A stretch of 64,000 nt of DNA from Oscillospiraceae bacterium (GTDB lineage Bacteria; Bacillota; Clostridia; Oscillospirales; Acutalibacteraceae), in contig SVPA01000003.1 of assembly GCA_015066085.1 (NCBI GenBank), positions 1-64,000 on the forward strand. The letters are read 5' to 3'. The notes under the pieces are model-generated. The model saw only the letters and a list, made by a program, of their open reading frames with translations, was not told where the DNA came from and made no database searches. This document shows, piece by piece, positions 37,076 through 44,373 of the stretch (position 1 is the first letter of the stretch; each line of letters starts with the position of its first letter). A program made the position numbers and the translations under genes.

Positions 37076-37408
37076 TTAATTCTCCGAATTCAAATAATTA
37101 TGTATTTGATTTTCATCAATAACAGAAATCTTATAACTTTCAGCGAGTAGTTTGCAACGCTCTAACAGCTGAGCATCTTCAAGATAATTTATTGCAACAA
37201 TCCTATCGGCAAATTGCTTTCCTGACCATTTGTATTGTTCAATTACACACCTTAAGTTCAGTTCGGCAAATTCGTCTTTAAGAAGACAGAAAACAACCCT
37301 GCTGCTTCCATTTTTTACTCTTAATAAGGCAAGTCTGAAACTCTGAAAAACATCACACAAACCAATAACCGAAAGATAAAGAATAACTAAAAAAATTACT
37401 ACTGACAT
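37076..37408 (-). CDS. Small protein with one N-terminal membrane helix, unknown function
   Basis: 110 residues. I do not recognise it. Residues 1-22 form a hydrophobic helix (SVVIFLVILYLSVIGLCDVF); the rest is soluble and mixed alpha/beta-like, with two cysteines. A good ribosome site (AGAGGTG) precedes the ATG, and its TAA touches the recD2 start, so it is a genuine gene likely co-transcribed with recD2 and comFC. It may be a Clostridia-specific protein. Confidence 0.65.
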   Translation of the reverse strand: MSVVIFLVILYLSVIGLCDVFQSFRLALLRVKNGSSRVVFCLLKDEFAELNLRCVIEQYKWSGKQFADRIVAINYLEDAQLLERCKLLAESYKISVIDENQIHNYLNSEN

Positions 37409-37439
37409 ATATTCACCTCTGTAACATTATATGAGATGA

Positions 37440-37480
37440 ACATAAAAATGCTAAAAGGGATTTCAATAGAAACCCCTTTA
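37440..37480 (-). terminator. Terminator after the YbbR gene
   Basis: In the transcript, AAAGGGGTTTC-TATT-GAAATCCCTTTT, with one mismatch in the stem, is followed by AGCATTTTT. It lies just past the cdaR stop. Confidence 0.6.
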
Positions 37481-37484
37481 AGTA

Positions 37485-38783
37485 TTATTTTGAAAGTTTA
37501 ATTGTTACATCACAACTTCCAATCATCCACACAGAAACATTTTTATTTGATTTAAGTGTTGCGCCGACAGTATTTGTTCCTATGTTGCTTTCAGACATTT
37601 CGGAAAGGTTAAGCGATAAATATAAGTCAGAGGCCTTTAAAGAATTAATCGTATTCTTTGGTCCACACACAGTAACAGAATATCGCTTATCATAAGAAAC
37701 CGATAGTCCTGATTTTAAAGTTCCTTCGTGAGAGAAATTTGTTATATAGAAGTTTTTGACAGTATACCTAGACAAGTCATATTTAAAAACAACCTTGTCT
37801 ACAGCATCAGAAATCGTTACTCCTTCCGGGAGTTTAGGAATAAGTTCAAAGGTTTTTTGTGAGTTTGATGATGAAAGGCTTGACAGGTCTATCGGGTTAG
37901 AATACTCAATAGATGAAATAGAATCAATTACAGTTGGAGGACCTTTAATTGTTAATGTTTTTGTTTCGGTAGTCCAGCAATTATTAAGTGTTGCCGCAAT
38001 TTGTGGATTCCACATATTTATATATGACGGAGAAACGCTTAAAGTTTTTTCTTTAGATACCATCATTGCAATGGGTATAGATTCATAAGGCAGGGAGAAT
38101 TTTTTATTATCTAAAGCATTACCTTTGTCATCAAGATAAAGTATTTCGGGTTCGCTAAAAAATTTAGATTCAGCAATTAGTTCGTCTGTAGAGGCGTGAA
38201 CTTCAATTTTCGATAGTTTTTCAAGGTCTTTTCTAAAACCTTTAACATCAACAGACAGTGTCGACAGATTTCCGTCTGTAAAAATAGGTTCGTATATATA
38301 ATCATCTCGGTCAACCCTATCAAACCCTTCGATTATGGGAACGGCTTGAATGGTCTTTGTTTCATAATGGTCAAGTTCAACAGTAATTGTTTGGGGAGAA
38401 ATGCTTACAAAATTATAATCAGATTCGTTACCTTTTCTTGATGGAACCAATGTTAACTCGTAAGTATTGGGACCTTTAACATTAGAAAGGTCGGCATCAA
38501 CAGAAATATCATCAGCAGTAAGTGCACTTACAATATAATTAGGCCCATAAACTGTTACGGAAGCGGTTGTAGATATGTCGCCAACGACCTTAAGGGTTTC
38601 GTTGCCCCAGATTGACGAAGTGTCAACTTCAATTTGAATCTTGTTAATAGTGCGTTCTCTTTCAGGGCTTTGGTCAATAGCAATAATCAACCAGAAGAAA
38701 AAGGCGACAAATAATGAAAGCCCTATGGCAAATTTTTTATTAAATAAAAGTTTTCTGACAGAAAAATCCTTAAAAATTTTCAA
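37485..38783 (-). CDS. cdaR: YbbR-domain membrane protein, CdaA regulator CdaR
   Basis: 432 residues. One N-terminal membrane helix (FAIGLSLFVAFFFWLIIAI) anchors an extracytoplasmic part built of about four YbbR repeats (for example TASVTVYGPNYIVSALTAD, and KTLTIKGPPTVIDSI). CdaR modulates the diadenylate cyclase CdaA in Firmicutes. It follows cdaA by 17 bases. The third gene of the usual operon, glmM, is not here. Confidence 0.92.
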   Translation of the reverse strand: MKIFKDFSVRKLLFNKKFAIGLSLFVAFFFWLIIAIDQSPERERTINKIQIEVDTSSIWGNETLKVVGDISTTASVTVYGPNYIVSALTADDISVDADLSNVKGPNTYELTLVPSRKGNESDYNFVSISPQTITVELDHYETKTIQAVPIIEGFDRVDRDDYIYEPIFTDGNLSTLSVDVKGFRKDLEKLSKIEVHASTDELIAESKFFSEPEILYLDDKGNALDNKKFSLPYESIPIAMMVSKEKTLSVSPSYINMWNPQIAATLNNCWTTETKTLTIKGPPTVIDSISSIEYSNPIDLSSLSSSNSQKTFELIPKLPEGVTISDAVDKVVFKYDLSRYTVKNFYITNFSHEGTLKSGLSVSYDKRYSVTVCGPKNTINSLKASDLYLSLNLSEMSESNIGTNTVGATLKSNKNVSVWMIGSCDVTIKLSK

Positions 38784-38800
38784 ATTATCGCCTCCTCTTT

Positions 38801-39682
38801 TTATTTTTTCTTAAATTTGTCAAGTATATCAGTAAAGAAGTTCTTTTTATGTGATTCGGTAGAAAGAAGTTTTTGATAAAGTTCTTCTTTAAGTGTTATA
38901 GAATTATAGTCACGATTGATTTGACCGTTAACAGCAAGAGAAACCGTTCCTGTTTCTTCAGATACAACCAAAATAACGGCATCGGAATTTTCACTCATAC
39001 CAATAGCGGCACGGTGTCTTGTACCAAGTTGCGAGTTGATGTTGTTATTTGAGGTTAGAGGTAGAATACAACCAGCAGCACATACAAGTCCGTTTCGAAT
39101 TATAAGCGCACCGTCGTGCAAGGGAGATTTTGGGAAAAAGATATTACCAATGAGTTCATATGATACTTCGGCATTAAGAACCGTACCGGTGTTTGCAATT
39201 TCGCCAAGCATAGTGTTTCTTTCGAAAACGATTAACGCACCGATACGCTTGTCTGACATAACCGAAACGGCAGAGCAAACCGAGTCGATACAACTTTTTA
39301 ACCTTTGAGTTTCCTCGTCATACTCCTGTTGTTTTCCAAAGAAAGAAATTTTACTACGACCGACTTTTTCAAGCAGTCTTCGAATTTCGGGTTGAAAAAT
39401 TATTGCAATAATTATAATTGCATAGTCAAGCACCTTACTTAAAAGCCACTTAAGGGTTGAAAGGTCAAAGGCCGTAGCAAGAAGAAAGGCAAATATCAAA
39501 AGAGCAATACCCTTGACAAGTTGCCCTGAACGGGTGTCACGAAGGAACTCAATTGCCTTGTAAATCAGAAATGCAATTATTACAATATCGATAATATCGA
39601 AAAAATTGATATTCATTACCGCATAAACAAGTTGATTCCAAAATGCATATACAGAATCAAAAAAAGAAGTTATGAATTCCAA
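38801..39682 (-). CDS. cdaA: Diadenylate cyclase CdaA
   Basis: 293 residues. Makes c-di-AMP from two ATP, an essential signal for potassium and wall homeostasis. Three membrane helices in the first 95 residues are followed by the DAC domain. It carries LHDGALIIRNG (DGA motif) and LGTRHRAAIGMSE (RHR motif), both intact. The start is TTG behind AGGAGG. A promoter (39712-39740) precedes it. Confidence 0.96.
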   Translation of the reverse strand: MEFITSFFDSVYAFWNQLVYAVMNINFFDIIDIVIIAFLIYKAIEFLRDTRSGQLVKGIALLIFAFLLATAFDLSTLKWLLSKVLDYAIIIIAIIFQPEIRRLLEKVGRSKISFFGKQQEYDEETQRLKSCIDSVCSAVSVMSDKRIGALIVFERNTMLGEIANTGTVLNAEVSYELIGNIFFPKSPLHDGALIIRNGLVCAAGCILPLTSNNNINSQLGTRHRAAIGMSENSDAVILVVSEETGTVSLAVNGQINRDYNSITLKEELYQKLLSTESHKKNFFTDILDKFKKK

Positions 39683-39711
39683 CGCTCTGCCTCCTAAATA
39701 TATTTATATAT

Positions 39712-39740
39712 ATTTTATCATATAATTATTTTCAAATCAA
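39712..39740 (-). promoter_or_regulatory. Promoter of cdaA-cdaR
   Basis: TTGATT, a 17-bp spacer and TAAAAT on the minus strand, about 30 bases before the start. Confidence 0.6.
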
Positions 39741-39743
39741 CAA

Positions 39744-40874
39744 TTAAATTAGTTTTTTTAGAACAAACATTAATTTGTCAATATCATCAGCGGAATTAAA
39801 GGCTGACGGAGAAACTCTGACAGTTCCGATATTAACTGTACCAATTTGTTTATGTGCTAAAGGCGCACAGTGAAGACCCGAACGAACCGCAATACCGTTT
39901 TGTGCAAGCAAGTCGGCTACTTTTGTGCTCTCGAATCCGTAATAATTAAAAGAAACGACCGGAGCAAAGGCGTTTATTTCGGGCCGCTCGTTGTAAAGCG
40001 TTGCACCTGATTTTAACAGTTTGTTATAAAGGTGCTGACAAATCTCAATTTCGTGTTTGTAGATTTTTTCCGATTTCTTGTTTTTAACAAAATTTACACC
40101 GGCTTTAATACCGGCTATTCCCGGGAGATTTACCGTTCCGCTTTCAATTCTCTCCGGAAGTTCCTCCGGCTGTGTCAAATCAACCGAATTTACGCCCGTA
40201 CCACCCTGTAAAATAACCTTATCTATCCCCTTTTGCGCAACTAATATTCCCGTACCCATCGGAGCATAAAAGCCCTTGTGAGGGGCAATACAAAGATAAT
40301 CTATATTCATTTGTTTCATATCAATTGGGATAACACCTGCCGCTTGTGCAGCATCTACCGCAAAAAGAATATTTTTTTCTTTACATAGTTGTCCTATTTC
40401 ATAGAGTGGAAGAAGTCTTCCGATTACATTTGAGGCCGCTGTAACAATAATCATCTTAGTATTTTTTCTTATTAGTTTTTCGAAATTTTTCACCGTTACT
40501 TTATTATCCTTATCAACCTGTGCAACAGAATACTGAAGATGTTTCTCAAGAAAAAGGTTAAAAATCGGCCGTATTACAGCATTGTGTTCAAGAGATGAGG
40601 TAATTACATGGTCACCTTCTTTTAAAGTTCCCTGCAAAACGGTGTTTATAGAGTGGGTGCAATTCAAAGTAAAACATACATTATTTTCGCTTTCACAGTT
40701 TACAAATTCCTTTATAGTGCTTCTGCACTCGTATACAGTCATTGCTGCGTTATTTGAGGTTTCATATCCTCCTCTTCCCGGATTTGCCGATAGATTATTT
40801 AAGGCATAATTTACTGCATTTATAACCGAACGCGGTTTTATGCCTGTTGTAGCCGCGTTGTCAAGATATATCAT
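39744..40874 (-). CDS. Class V aminotransferase-fold PLP enzyme (cysteine desulfurase family)
   Basis: About 376 residues. Motifs are IYLDNAATTGIKP at the N-terminus, LEHNAVIRP, VDAAQAAGVIPIDM, the PLP-Lys segment CIAPHKGFYAPMGTG, and a late GLHCAPLAHK with the potential catalytic Cys. The protein resembles the EF2568/SufS-like group that acts as cysteine desulfurase or selenocysteine lyase. The upstream neighbour is a DUF3343 putative Se/S carrier, so a role in sulfur or selenium handling is likely. The ATG at 40874 behind GAGGTG is preferred. A terminator-like hairpin separates it from DUF3343. Confidence 0.85.
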   Translation of the reverse strand: MIYLDNAATTGIKPRSVINAVNYALNNLSANPGRGGYETSNNAAMTVYECRSTIKEFVNCESENNVCFTLNCTHSINTVLQGTLKEGDHVITSSLEHNAVIRPIFNLFLEKHLQYSVAQVDKDNKVTVKNFEKLIRKNTKMIIVTAASNVIGRLLPLYEIGQLCKEKNILFAVDAAQAAGVIPIDMKQMNIDYLCIAPHKGFYAPMGTGILVAQKGIDKVILQGGTGVNSVDLTQPEELPERIESGTVNLPGIAGIKAGVNFVKNKKSEKIYKHEIEICQHLYNKLLKSGATLYNERPEINAFAPVVSFNYYGFESTKVADLLAQNGIAVRSGLHCAPLAHKQIGTVNIGTVRVSPSAFNSADDIDKLMFVLKKLI

Positions 40875-40886
40875 AATTAACACCTC

Positions 40887-40916
40887 AAAAAATGCACAGG
40901 ATAGCCTGTGCATTTT
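40887..40916 (-). terminator. Terminator/attenuator between DUF3343 and the desulfurase
   Basis: AAAATGCACAGG and CCTGTGCATTTT form a perfect 12-bp stem with a four-base loop. In the transcript a TTTTTT tract leads straight into the GAGGTG ribosome site of the downstream gene. Confidence 0.85.
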
Positions 40917-40919
40917 AAA

Positions 40920-41150
40920 TTATAGTTTATTCACTTCGATAATTTTTATAGAATTACTCCTCAGAATTTCAACAGCCTTTGAAATATCACCGTACACAAC
41001 TATTCCATAGCCGCAACCAAGCCGACCAAGGCCGGAACTGTTTCGTTCGACGGTTGCTCTAAAGCCGTATTTTCGCAAAATATCTCGTCCTCTTATAGCG
41101 TAGGTTACTGTGCCGGTTACGATAACATGCTTCACTTCGCTCATCTCCAA
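40920..41150 (-). CDS. DUF3343 family small protein, putative Se/S carrier
   Basis: 76 residues. HVIVTGTVTYAIRGRDILRKYGF and the single-Cys loop RLGCGYGIVVYGD match the DUF3343 family. Its members often sit next to desulfurases, selD or yedF and are thought to carry sulfur or selenium on the conserved cysteine. The start is TTG 41150 or ATG 41144; AGGA upstream fits TTG better. It has its own promoter. Confidence 0.8.
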   Translation of the reverse strand: MEMSEVKHVIVTGTVTYAIRGRDILRKYGFRATVERNSSGLGRLGCGYGIVVYGDISKAVEILRSNSIKIIEVNKL

Positions 41151-41168
41151 ATAATTTTCCTACACTAT

Positions 41169-41197
41169 ATTTTATGATGCTGTTTGATATATGACAA
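41169..41197 (-). promoter_or_regulatory. Promoter of the DUF3343 gene
   Basis: TTGTCA, a 17-bp spacer and TAAAAT on the minus strand, 18 bases before the start codon. The -35 box touches the ABC-operon terminator. Confidence 0.6.
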
Positions 41198-41226
41198 AAC
41201 TCCCGAACAATAAATTCGGGAGTTTT
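41196..41226 (-). terminator. Terminator of the amino-acid ABC operon
   Basis: AAAACTCCCGAA and TTCGGGAGTTTT form a perfect 12-bp stem around a seven-base loop, directly after the ATPase stop codon. Confidence 0.9.
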
Positions 41227-41228
41227 CA

Positions 41229-42026
41229 TTAAATCTTAAGCATTGAACTTAAAAAGGCGCGAAGACTTTCTGTTTTGGGATTGTCAAAAAGTTCCTTTGG
41301 AGAACCTTCCTCAAGAATGAAACCGTTATCCATATAAATTACACGGTCAGAAACCTCTTTCGCAAAACCCATTTCATGAGTAACTATTATCATAGTTCTT
41401 CCCTGTTTGGCAAGGTTTGCAATAACCTTAAGAACTTCTACGGTAATTTGTGGGTCAAGCGCCGAAGTGGGTTCATCAAAACATAAAATTTTGGGTGAAA
41501 GCATAAGCGCTCTTGCGATAGCAACTCTTTGTTGCTGTCCACCGGAAAGTTCGCACGGATAACTGCTCAATTTGTCACCAAGGCCGACACTTTCGATAAC
41601 CGAGACGGCTTCCTTGTTTAATGCGTCAAAGGCAGATTTTCTTTCCTCTGAAGTTGCCTTGTTCTTCTTTAGTTTCTTTTGCAAATCAAGTTTGGGTGCC
41701 AATAAAACATTATCTAGAACATTATATTGAGGGAAAAGATTAAAAGACTGAAAAACAAGCCCTGTTGTAAGTTGATTTTCTCTTTTTTCTTCCTTTGAAA
41801 GTTTAACTTTTGAACTTGAATCAAATAAAACACGCTCACCGACGCTTATATAACCTGCATCTGCTGTTTCAAGACCCGTAATACAACGAAGTAGGGTTGT
41901 TTTACCGCTGCCTGAAGAACCAATGATTGACAAAACAGTTCCCTCTTCTTGAGAAAAAGAAATTCCTTTAAGTACTTTGGCCTTGCCGAAGTTCTTGCAT
42001 ATATTTCTAACTTCTAAAAGTGCCAT
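41229..42026 (-). CDS. Polar amino-acid ABC transporter ATP-binding protein
   Basis: 265 residues of the GlnQ/HisP/ArtP class. Walker A is GSSGSGKTTLL, the Q-loop is LVFQSFNLFPQ, the signature is LSGGQQQRVAIARAL, and Walker B is ILCFDEPTSALDP. An insertion of about 20 residues (KKLKKNKATSEERKS) after the Q-loop region is seen in several clostridial members. It is the third gene of binding protein-permease-ATPase and ends at a terminator. The substrate cannot be read from it. Confidence 0.95.
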   Translation of the reverse strand: MALLEVRNICKNFGKAKVLKGISFSQEEGTVLSIIGSSGSGKTTLLRCITGLETADAGYISVGERVLFDSSSKVKLSKEEKRENQLTTGLVFQSFNLFPQYNVLDNVLLAPKLDLQKKLKKNKATSEERKSAFDALNKEAVSVIESVGLGDKLSSYPCELSGGQQQRVAIARALMLSPKILCFDEPTSALDPQITVEVLKVIANLAKQGRTMIIVTHEMGFAKEVSDRVIYMDNGFILEEGSPKELFDNPKTESLRAFLSSMLKI

Positions 42027-42030
42027 ATAC

Positions 42031-42684
42031 CTAACTCCTAAAATAATTTAATTTCTTTTCTATGTAGCCGAAAAGCAGCGATAATACGCCGTTAAATATT
42101 AAGAAAAATGCGCCCGTGTAAAATAACGGCCAAATAACTCCAACGCCTGCATATCGTTCCGCACACATAAGTATTTCGGCTACCGCAATTACACGCGCAA
42201 GAGAAGTGTCTTTTACAAGAGTAATTATTTCATTGCTCATTGGCGGAACAATTCGTTTAACAACTTGTAATAATACAACCTTTAAAAAGGTTTCGGTACG
42301 CGTCATACCTAAAACCTGTCCGGCTTCGTATTGACCACGAGAAATGCTTTCTATACCACCACGATATATTTCGCTAAAATAACATGCATAGTTTATTACA
42401 AAAGCAATAACTGCTGCCAACATTCTGTTTCTCATCGGAATATTAAGGAGAATTCCCGGAAGATACATTACGACAAAAAGCTGGAGCATCAGAGGAGTTC
42501 CTCTGATGATCCAGACAAATACTTTTGTGAGCCAAGATAGTGGCTTGAATTTTGACATTGAGCCAAATGTAATAATCAAACCGAGAGGTATTGCCATGAG
42601 CAGTGTCATTGCGAATAACAGGCAATTTTCTCCAAAACCGACAAGCAACTCACTTGTTATAGTTGCAAATGATGAACTGGCCAT
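42031..42684 (-). CDS. Polar amino-acid ABC transporter permease
   Basis: 217 residues with about five membrane helices. The HisM/GlnP motif region appears as FSEIYRGGIESISRGQYEAGQVLGM, with the EAA-loop Gly. RGTPLMLQLFVVMYLPG and VKDTSLARVIAVAEIL are also typical. A single permease in the operon implies a homodimeric channel. It lies between the permuted binding protein and the ATPase. Confidence 0.95.
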   Translation of the reverse strand: MASSSFATITSELLVGFGENCLLFAMTLLMAIPLGLIITFGSMSKFKPLSWLTKVFVWIIRGTPLMLQLFVVMYLPGILLNIPMRNRMLAAVIAFVINYACYFSEIYRGGIESISRGQYEAGQVLGMTRTETFLKVVLLQVVKRIVPPMSNEIITLVKDTSLARVIAVAEILMCAERYAGVGVIWPLFYTGAFFLIFNGVLSLLFGYIEKKLNYFRS

Positions 42685-42697
42685 TAATTTACCTCAA

Positions 42698-43480
42698 TTA
42701 TTTCTTAACTACCATTACCTGTTGATTTTCCATGTAAGGAATAGTAATGCTCATAGTTGCTTCTCTATCGGCATTGATAGTCATGCCGTTCCAGATGCAG
42801 TCAATGCTCTTAGCTTTGAGCTCTGCTTCTTTAGAGTTCCAGTTAATTTCTACAAATTCTGCTTCTACACCAAGAATTTCACAAACAGCTTTAGCAAATT
42901 CGGTTTCGAAACCAACAAGGTTATTGTCGGCATCAAGATAGTTCATAGGAGCAAAATAAGTGATACCAATTATCATTTTACCTTTGTTCTTAATGTACTC
43001 CCAATCGGAATCTTTTTCAGACTGTTTGAAAGGTTCGAAAGAATCAGTAGCAACGATTCTGTCTTCTAGCTTATAGTTTTTAGCAATCTGTTCAAGTTTA
43101 CCGTTGTCTTTTAAGGTTTTAATAGCTTCGTTAACCTTTGCAGTTACATCGGAGCCTTTTCTAAATGCGATTCCGTAATATTCGGGGCTATAGCCATTGC
43201 CTTCAACAACGAGGTCTTCAAAGTCGGTACCTTCACCGATAGAACCAATAGAAAGCACATAGTCTACGATTGCCGCATCGGCAGTTCCGGATTTTACTTC
43301 CATAAGAGCTTTAGTTTGGGTATCTACAGCAGTGTAAGCATAGTCAGTAAGAGTTTTAGCAACCTCTTCACCCGCAGAACCTTTTTCAGCAACAATAATC
43401 TTTTGAGTTTCAGCTCCACACCCTGCAAAACACATGGTTGCTAAAACAAAAACCATAATAAGTGCGATAATTTTTTTCAT
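42698..43480 (-). CDS. Circularly permuted amino-acid binding lipoprotein (SBP_bac_3 family)
   Basis: 260 residues. A signal peptide ends in the lipobox CFAGC, so the protein is a surface lipoprotein feeding the adjacent permease. In normal family members, lobe 1 comes first (GITYFAPMNY, GFETEFAKAVCE, IDCIWNGMTIN, then QVMVVK) and lobe 2 follows (VAEKGSAGEEVA, then GIAFRKGSD). Here lobe 2 elements occupy roughly residues 27-140, and lobe 1 follows a short linker at about 140-155 and runs to the stop. The new termini lie at the first lobe crossing. The ORF is intact, with GGAGG eight bases before ATG 43480 and family-typical total length. The normally ordered paralogue lies at 43583-44317. I infer a functional permutation, since the reading frame and operon are intact. 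Confidence 0.9.
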   Translation of the reverse strand: MKKIIALIMVFVLATMCFAGCGAETQKIIVAEKGSAGEEVAKTLTDYAYTAVDTQTKALMEVKSGTADAAIVDYVLSIGSIGEGTDFEDLVVEGNGYSPEYYGIAFRKGSDVTAKVNEAIKTLKDNGKLEQIAKNYKLEDRIVATDSFEPFKQSEKDSDWEYIKNKGKMIIGITYFAPMNYLDADNNLVGFETEFAKAVCEILGVEAEFVEINWNSKEAELKAKSIDCIWNGMTINADREATMSITIPYMENQQVMVVKK

Positions 43481-43494
43481 ATTCACTACCTCCA

Positions 43495-43523
43495 TTTTAG
43501 TACACTAAAATACTAGTTTACTA
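43495..43523. promoter_or_regulatory. Two TAGTNNACTA palindromes (TrpR-like operator candidates)
   Basis: TAGTACACTA (43498-43507; within TTTTAGT-AC-ACTAAAA) and TAGTTTACTA (43514-43523) are spaced 16 bp centre to centre. They lie between the -10 box and the start of the permuted binding protein. CTAGTTTACTA resembles the TrpR core CTAGTTAACTAG. This is the position expected of a repressor site. Confidence 0.5.
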
Positions 43524-43524
43524 A

Positions 43525-43553
43525 ATTATATATTATCTTTTGAAAAAAGTCAA
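43525..43553 (-). promoter_or_regulatory. Sigma-A promoter of the ABC transporter operon
   Basis: TTGACT, a 17-bp spacer and TATAAT on the minus strand, 44 bases before the start codon. Confidence 0.85.
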
Positions 43554-43584
43554 CAAAATAAAAAAGCAGATTGCTCCGCTTTTT
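43552..43584 (-). terminator. Terminator of the canonical binding-protein gene
   Basis: In the transcript, AAAAAGC...GCTTTTT with a ten-base interior is followed by TTATTTTG at the stop of the 43583-44317 gene. The stem is short (7 bp), so termination may be partial. Confidence 0.55.
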
Positions 43585-44317
43585 ATACCAATTCAATTTC
43601 ATATTGTTTTGCAAGTTTTAACAAAGAACCATCTTCAAGCATCTCTTTAATAATTGAATCAAACTTTTCTTTTAAATCTGAACCTTTTCTAAAACCAATA
43701 CCAAATTCTTCAATATTAAGCGTTTTAACTTTTTTAAGGTCAGTATGCACCAAAGTATCAAAAATAATCTTATCTACAACACAACCAGAAACATCTCCAC
43801 TAATTACTGCGTTAAGACATTCTTTTTGGGTTTTGTAAGTTTTTGGAATAGCGTTTTGTTTAGTTACTAAACGTTCAGCAGAAGAGCCTTTCTCAACCGC
43901 TAAAACCATATCAGAAATACCTTTTTCATTATCGTAACTGTTATCATCGGAAAGCATAACCAATATTTGAGAATTTATTGCATAAGGAGTTGAAAAAGAA
44001 ACCTGATCTTCATCATTTATAGTATAACCGTTCCAAATACAATCAATATCTTTGCTGTTTAGCTTGCTAACCTTTTCATCCCAGTTAATAACCTTAAATT
44101 CAACGCTAAGGTTAAGTTTTTGCGCTACAAGTTTTGCAAAATCGGCGTCAAAACCAATCCACTCACCATTACCCATAACTATATGCATCGGCGCATATTC
44201 AGTAATTCCAATTACTATCGTGCCTTTTTCTTCTACATATTTATAGTCCGATTTTTCAAAGCAACCCGCTATAAACAGCATACACGCGCAAAGACAAACA
44301 ACAACTAACTTTTTCAA
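43583..44317 (-). CDS. Amino-acid binding lipoprotein, normal lobe order (SBP_bac_3 family)
   Basis: 244 residues. The signal peptide ends in lipobox FIAGC. Lobe 1 comes first (IGITEYAPMH, GFDADFAKLVA, INWDEKVSKL, IDCIWNGYTIN), then lobe 2 (AVEKGSSAERLV, CVVDKI) and the closing segment GIGFRKGSDLKEKFDSI. It therefore has the standard arrangement and is clearly paralogous to the permuted neighbour downstream. The start is TTG six bases behind GGAGG. It has its own promoter and terminator and no private permease or ATPase, so it probably serves the same transporter. Confidence 0.92.
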   Translation of the reverse strand: MKKLVVVCLCACMLFIAGCFEKSDYKYVEEKGTIVIGITEYAPMHIVMGNGEWIGFDADFAKLVAQKLNLSVEFKVINWDEKVSKLNSKDIDCIWNGYTINDEDQVSFSTPYAINSQILVMLSDDNSYDNEKGISDMVLAVEKGSSAERLVTKQNAIPKTYKTQKECLNAVISGDVSGCVVDKIIFDTLVHTDLKKVKTLNIEEFGIGFRKGSDLKEKFDSIIKEMLEDGSLLKLAKQYEIELV

Positions 44318-44345
44318 GGTTAACCTCCGTAAAATTTATAATACT

Positions 44346-44373
44346 ATTATATCTGATTTCTATTATTTTTCAA
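44346..44373 (-). promoter_or_regulatory. Promoter of the canonical binding-protein gene
   Basis: TTGAAA, a 16-bp spacer and TATAAT on the minus strand. The -35 box lies in the last codons of the fliB-like gene. Confidence 0.6.
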
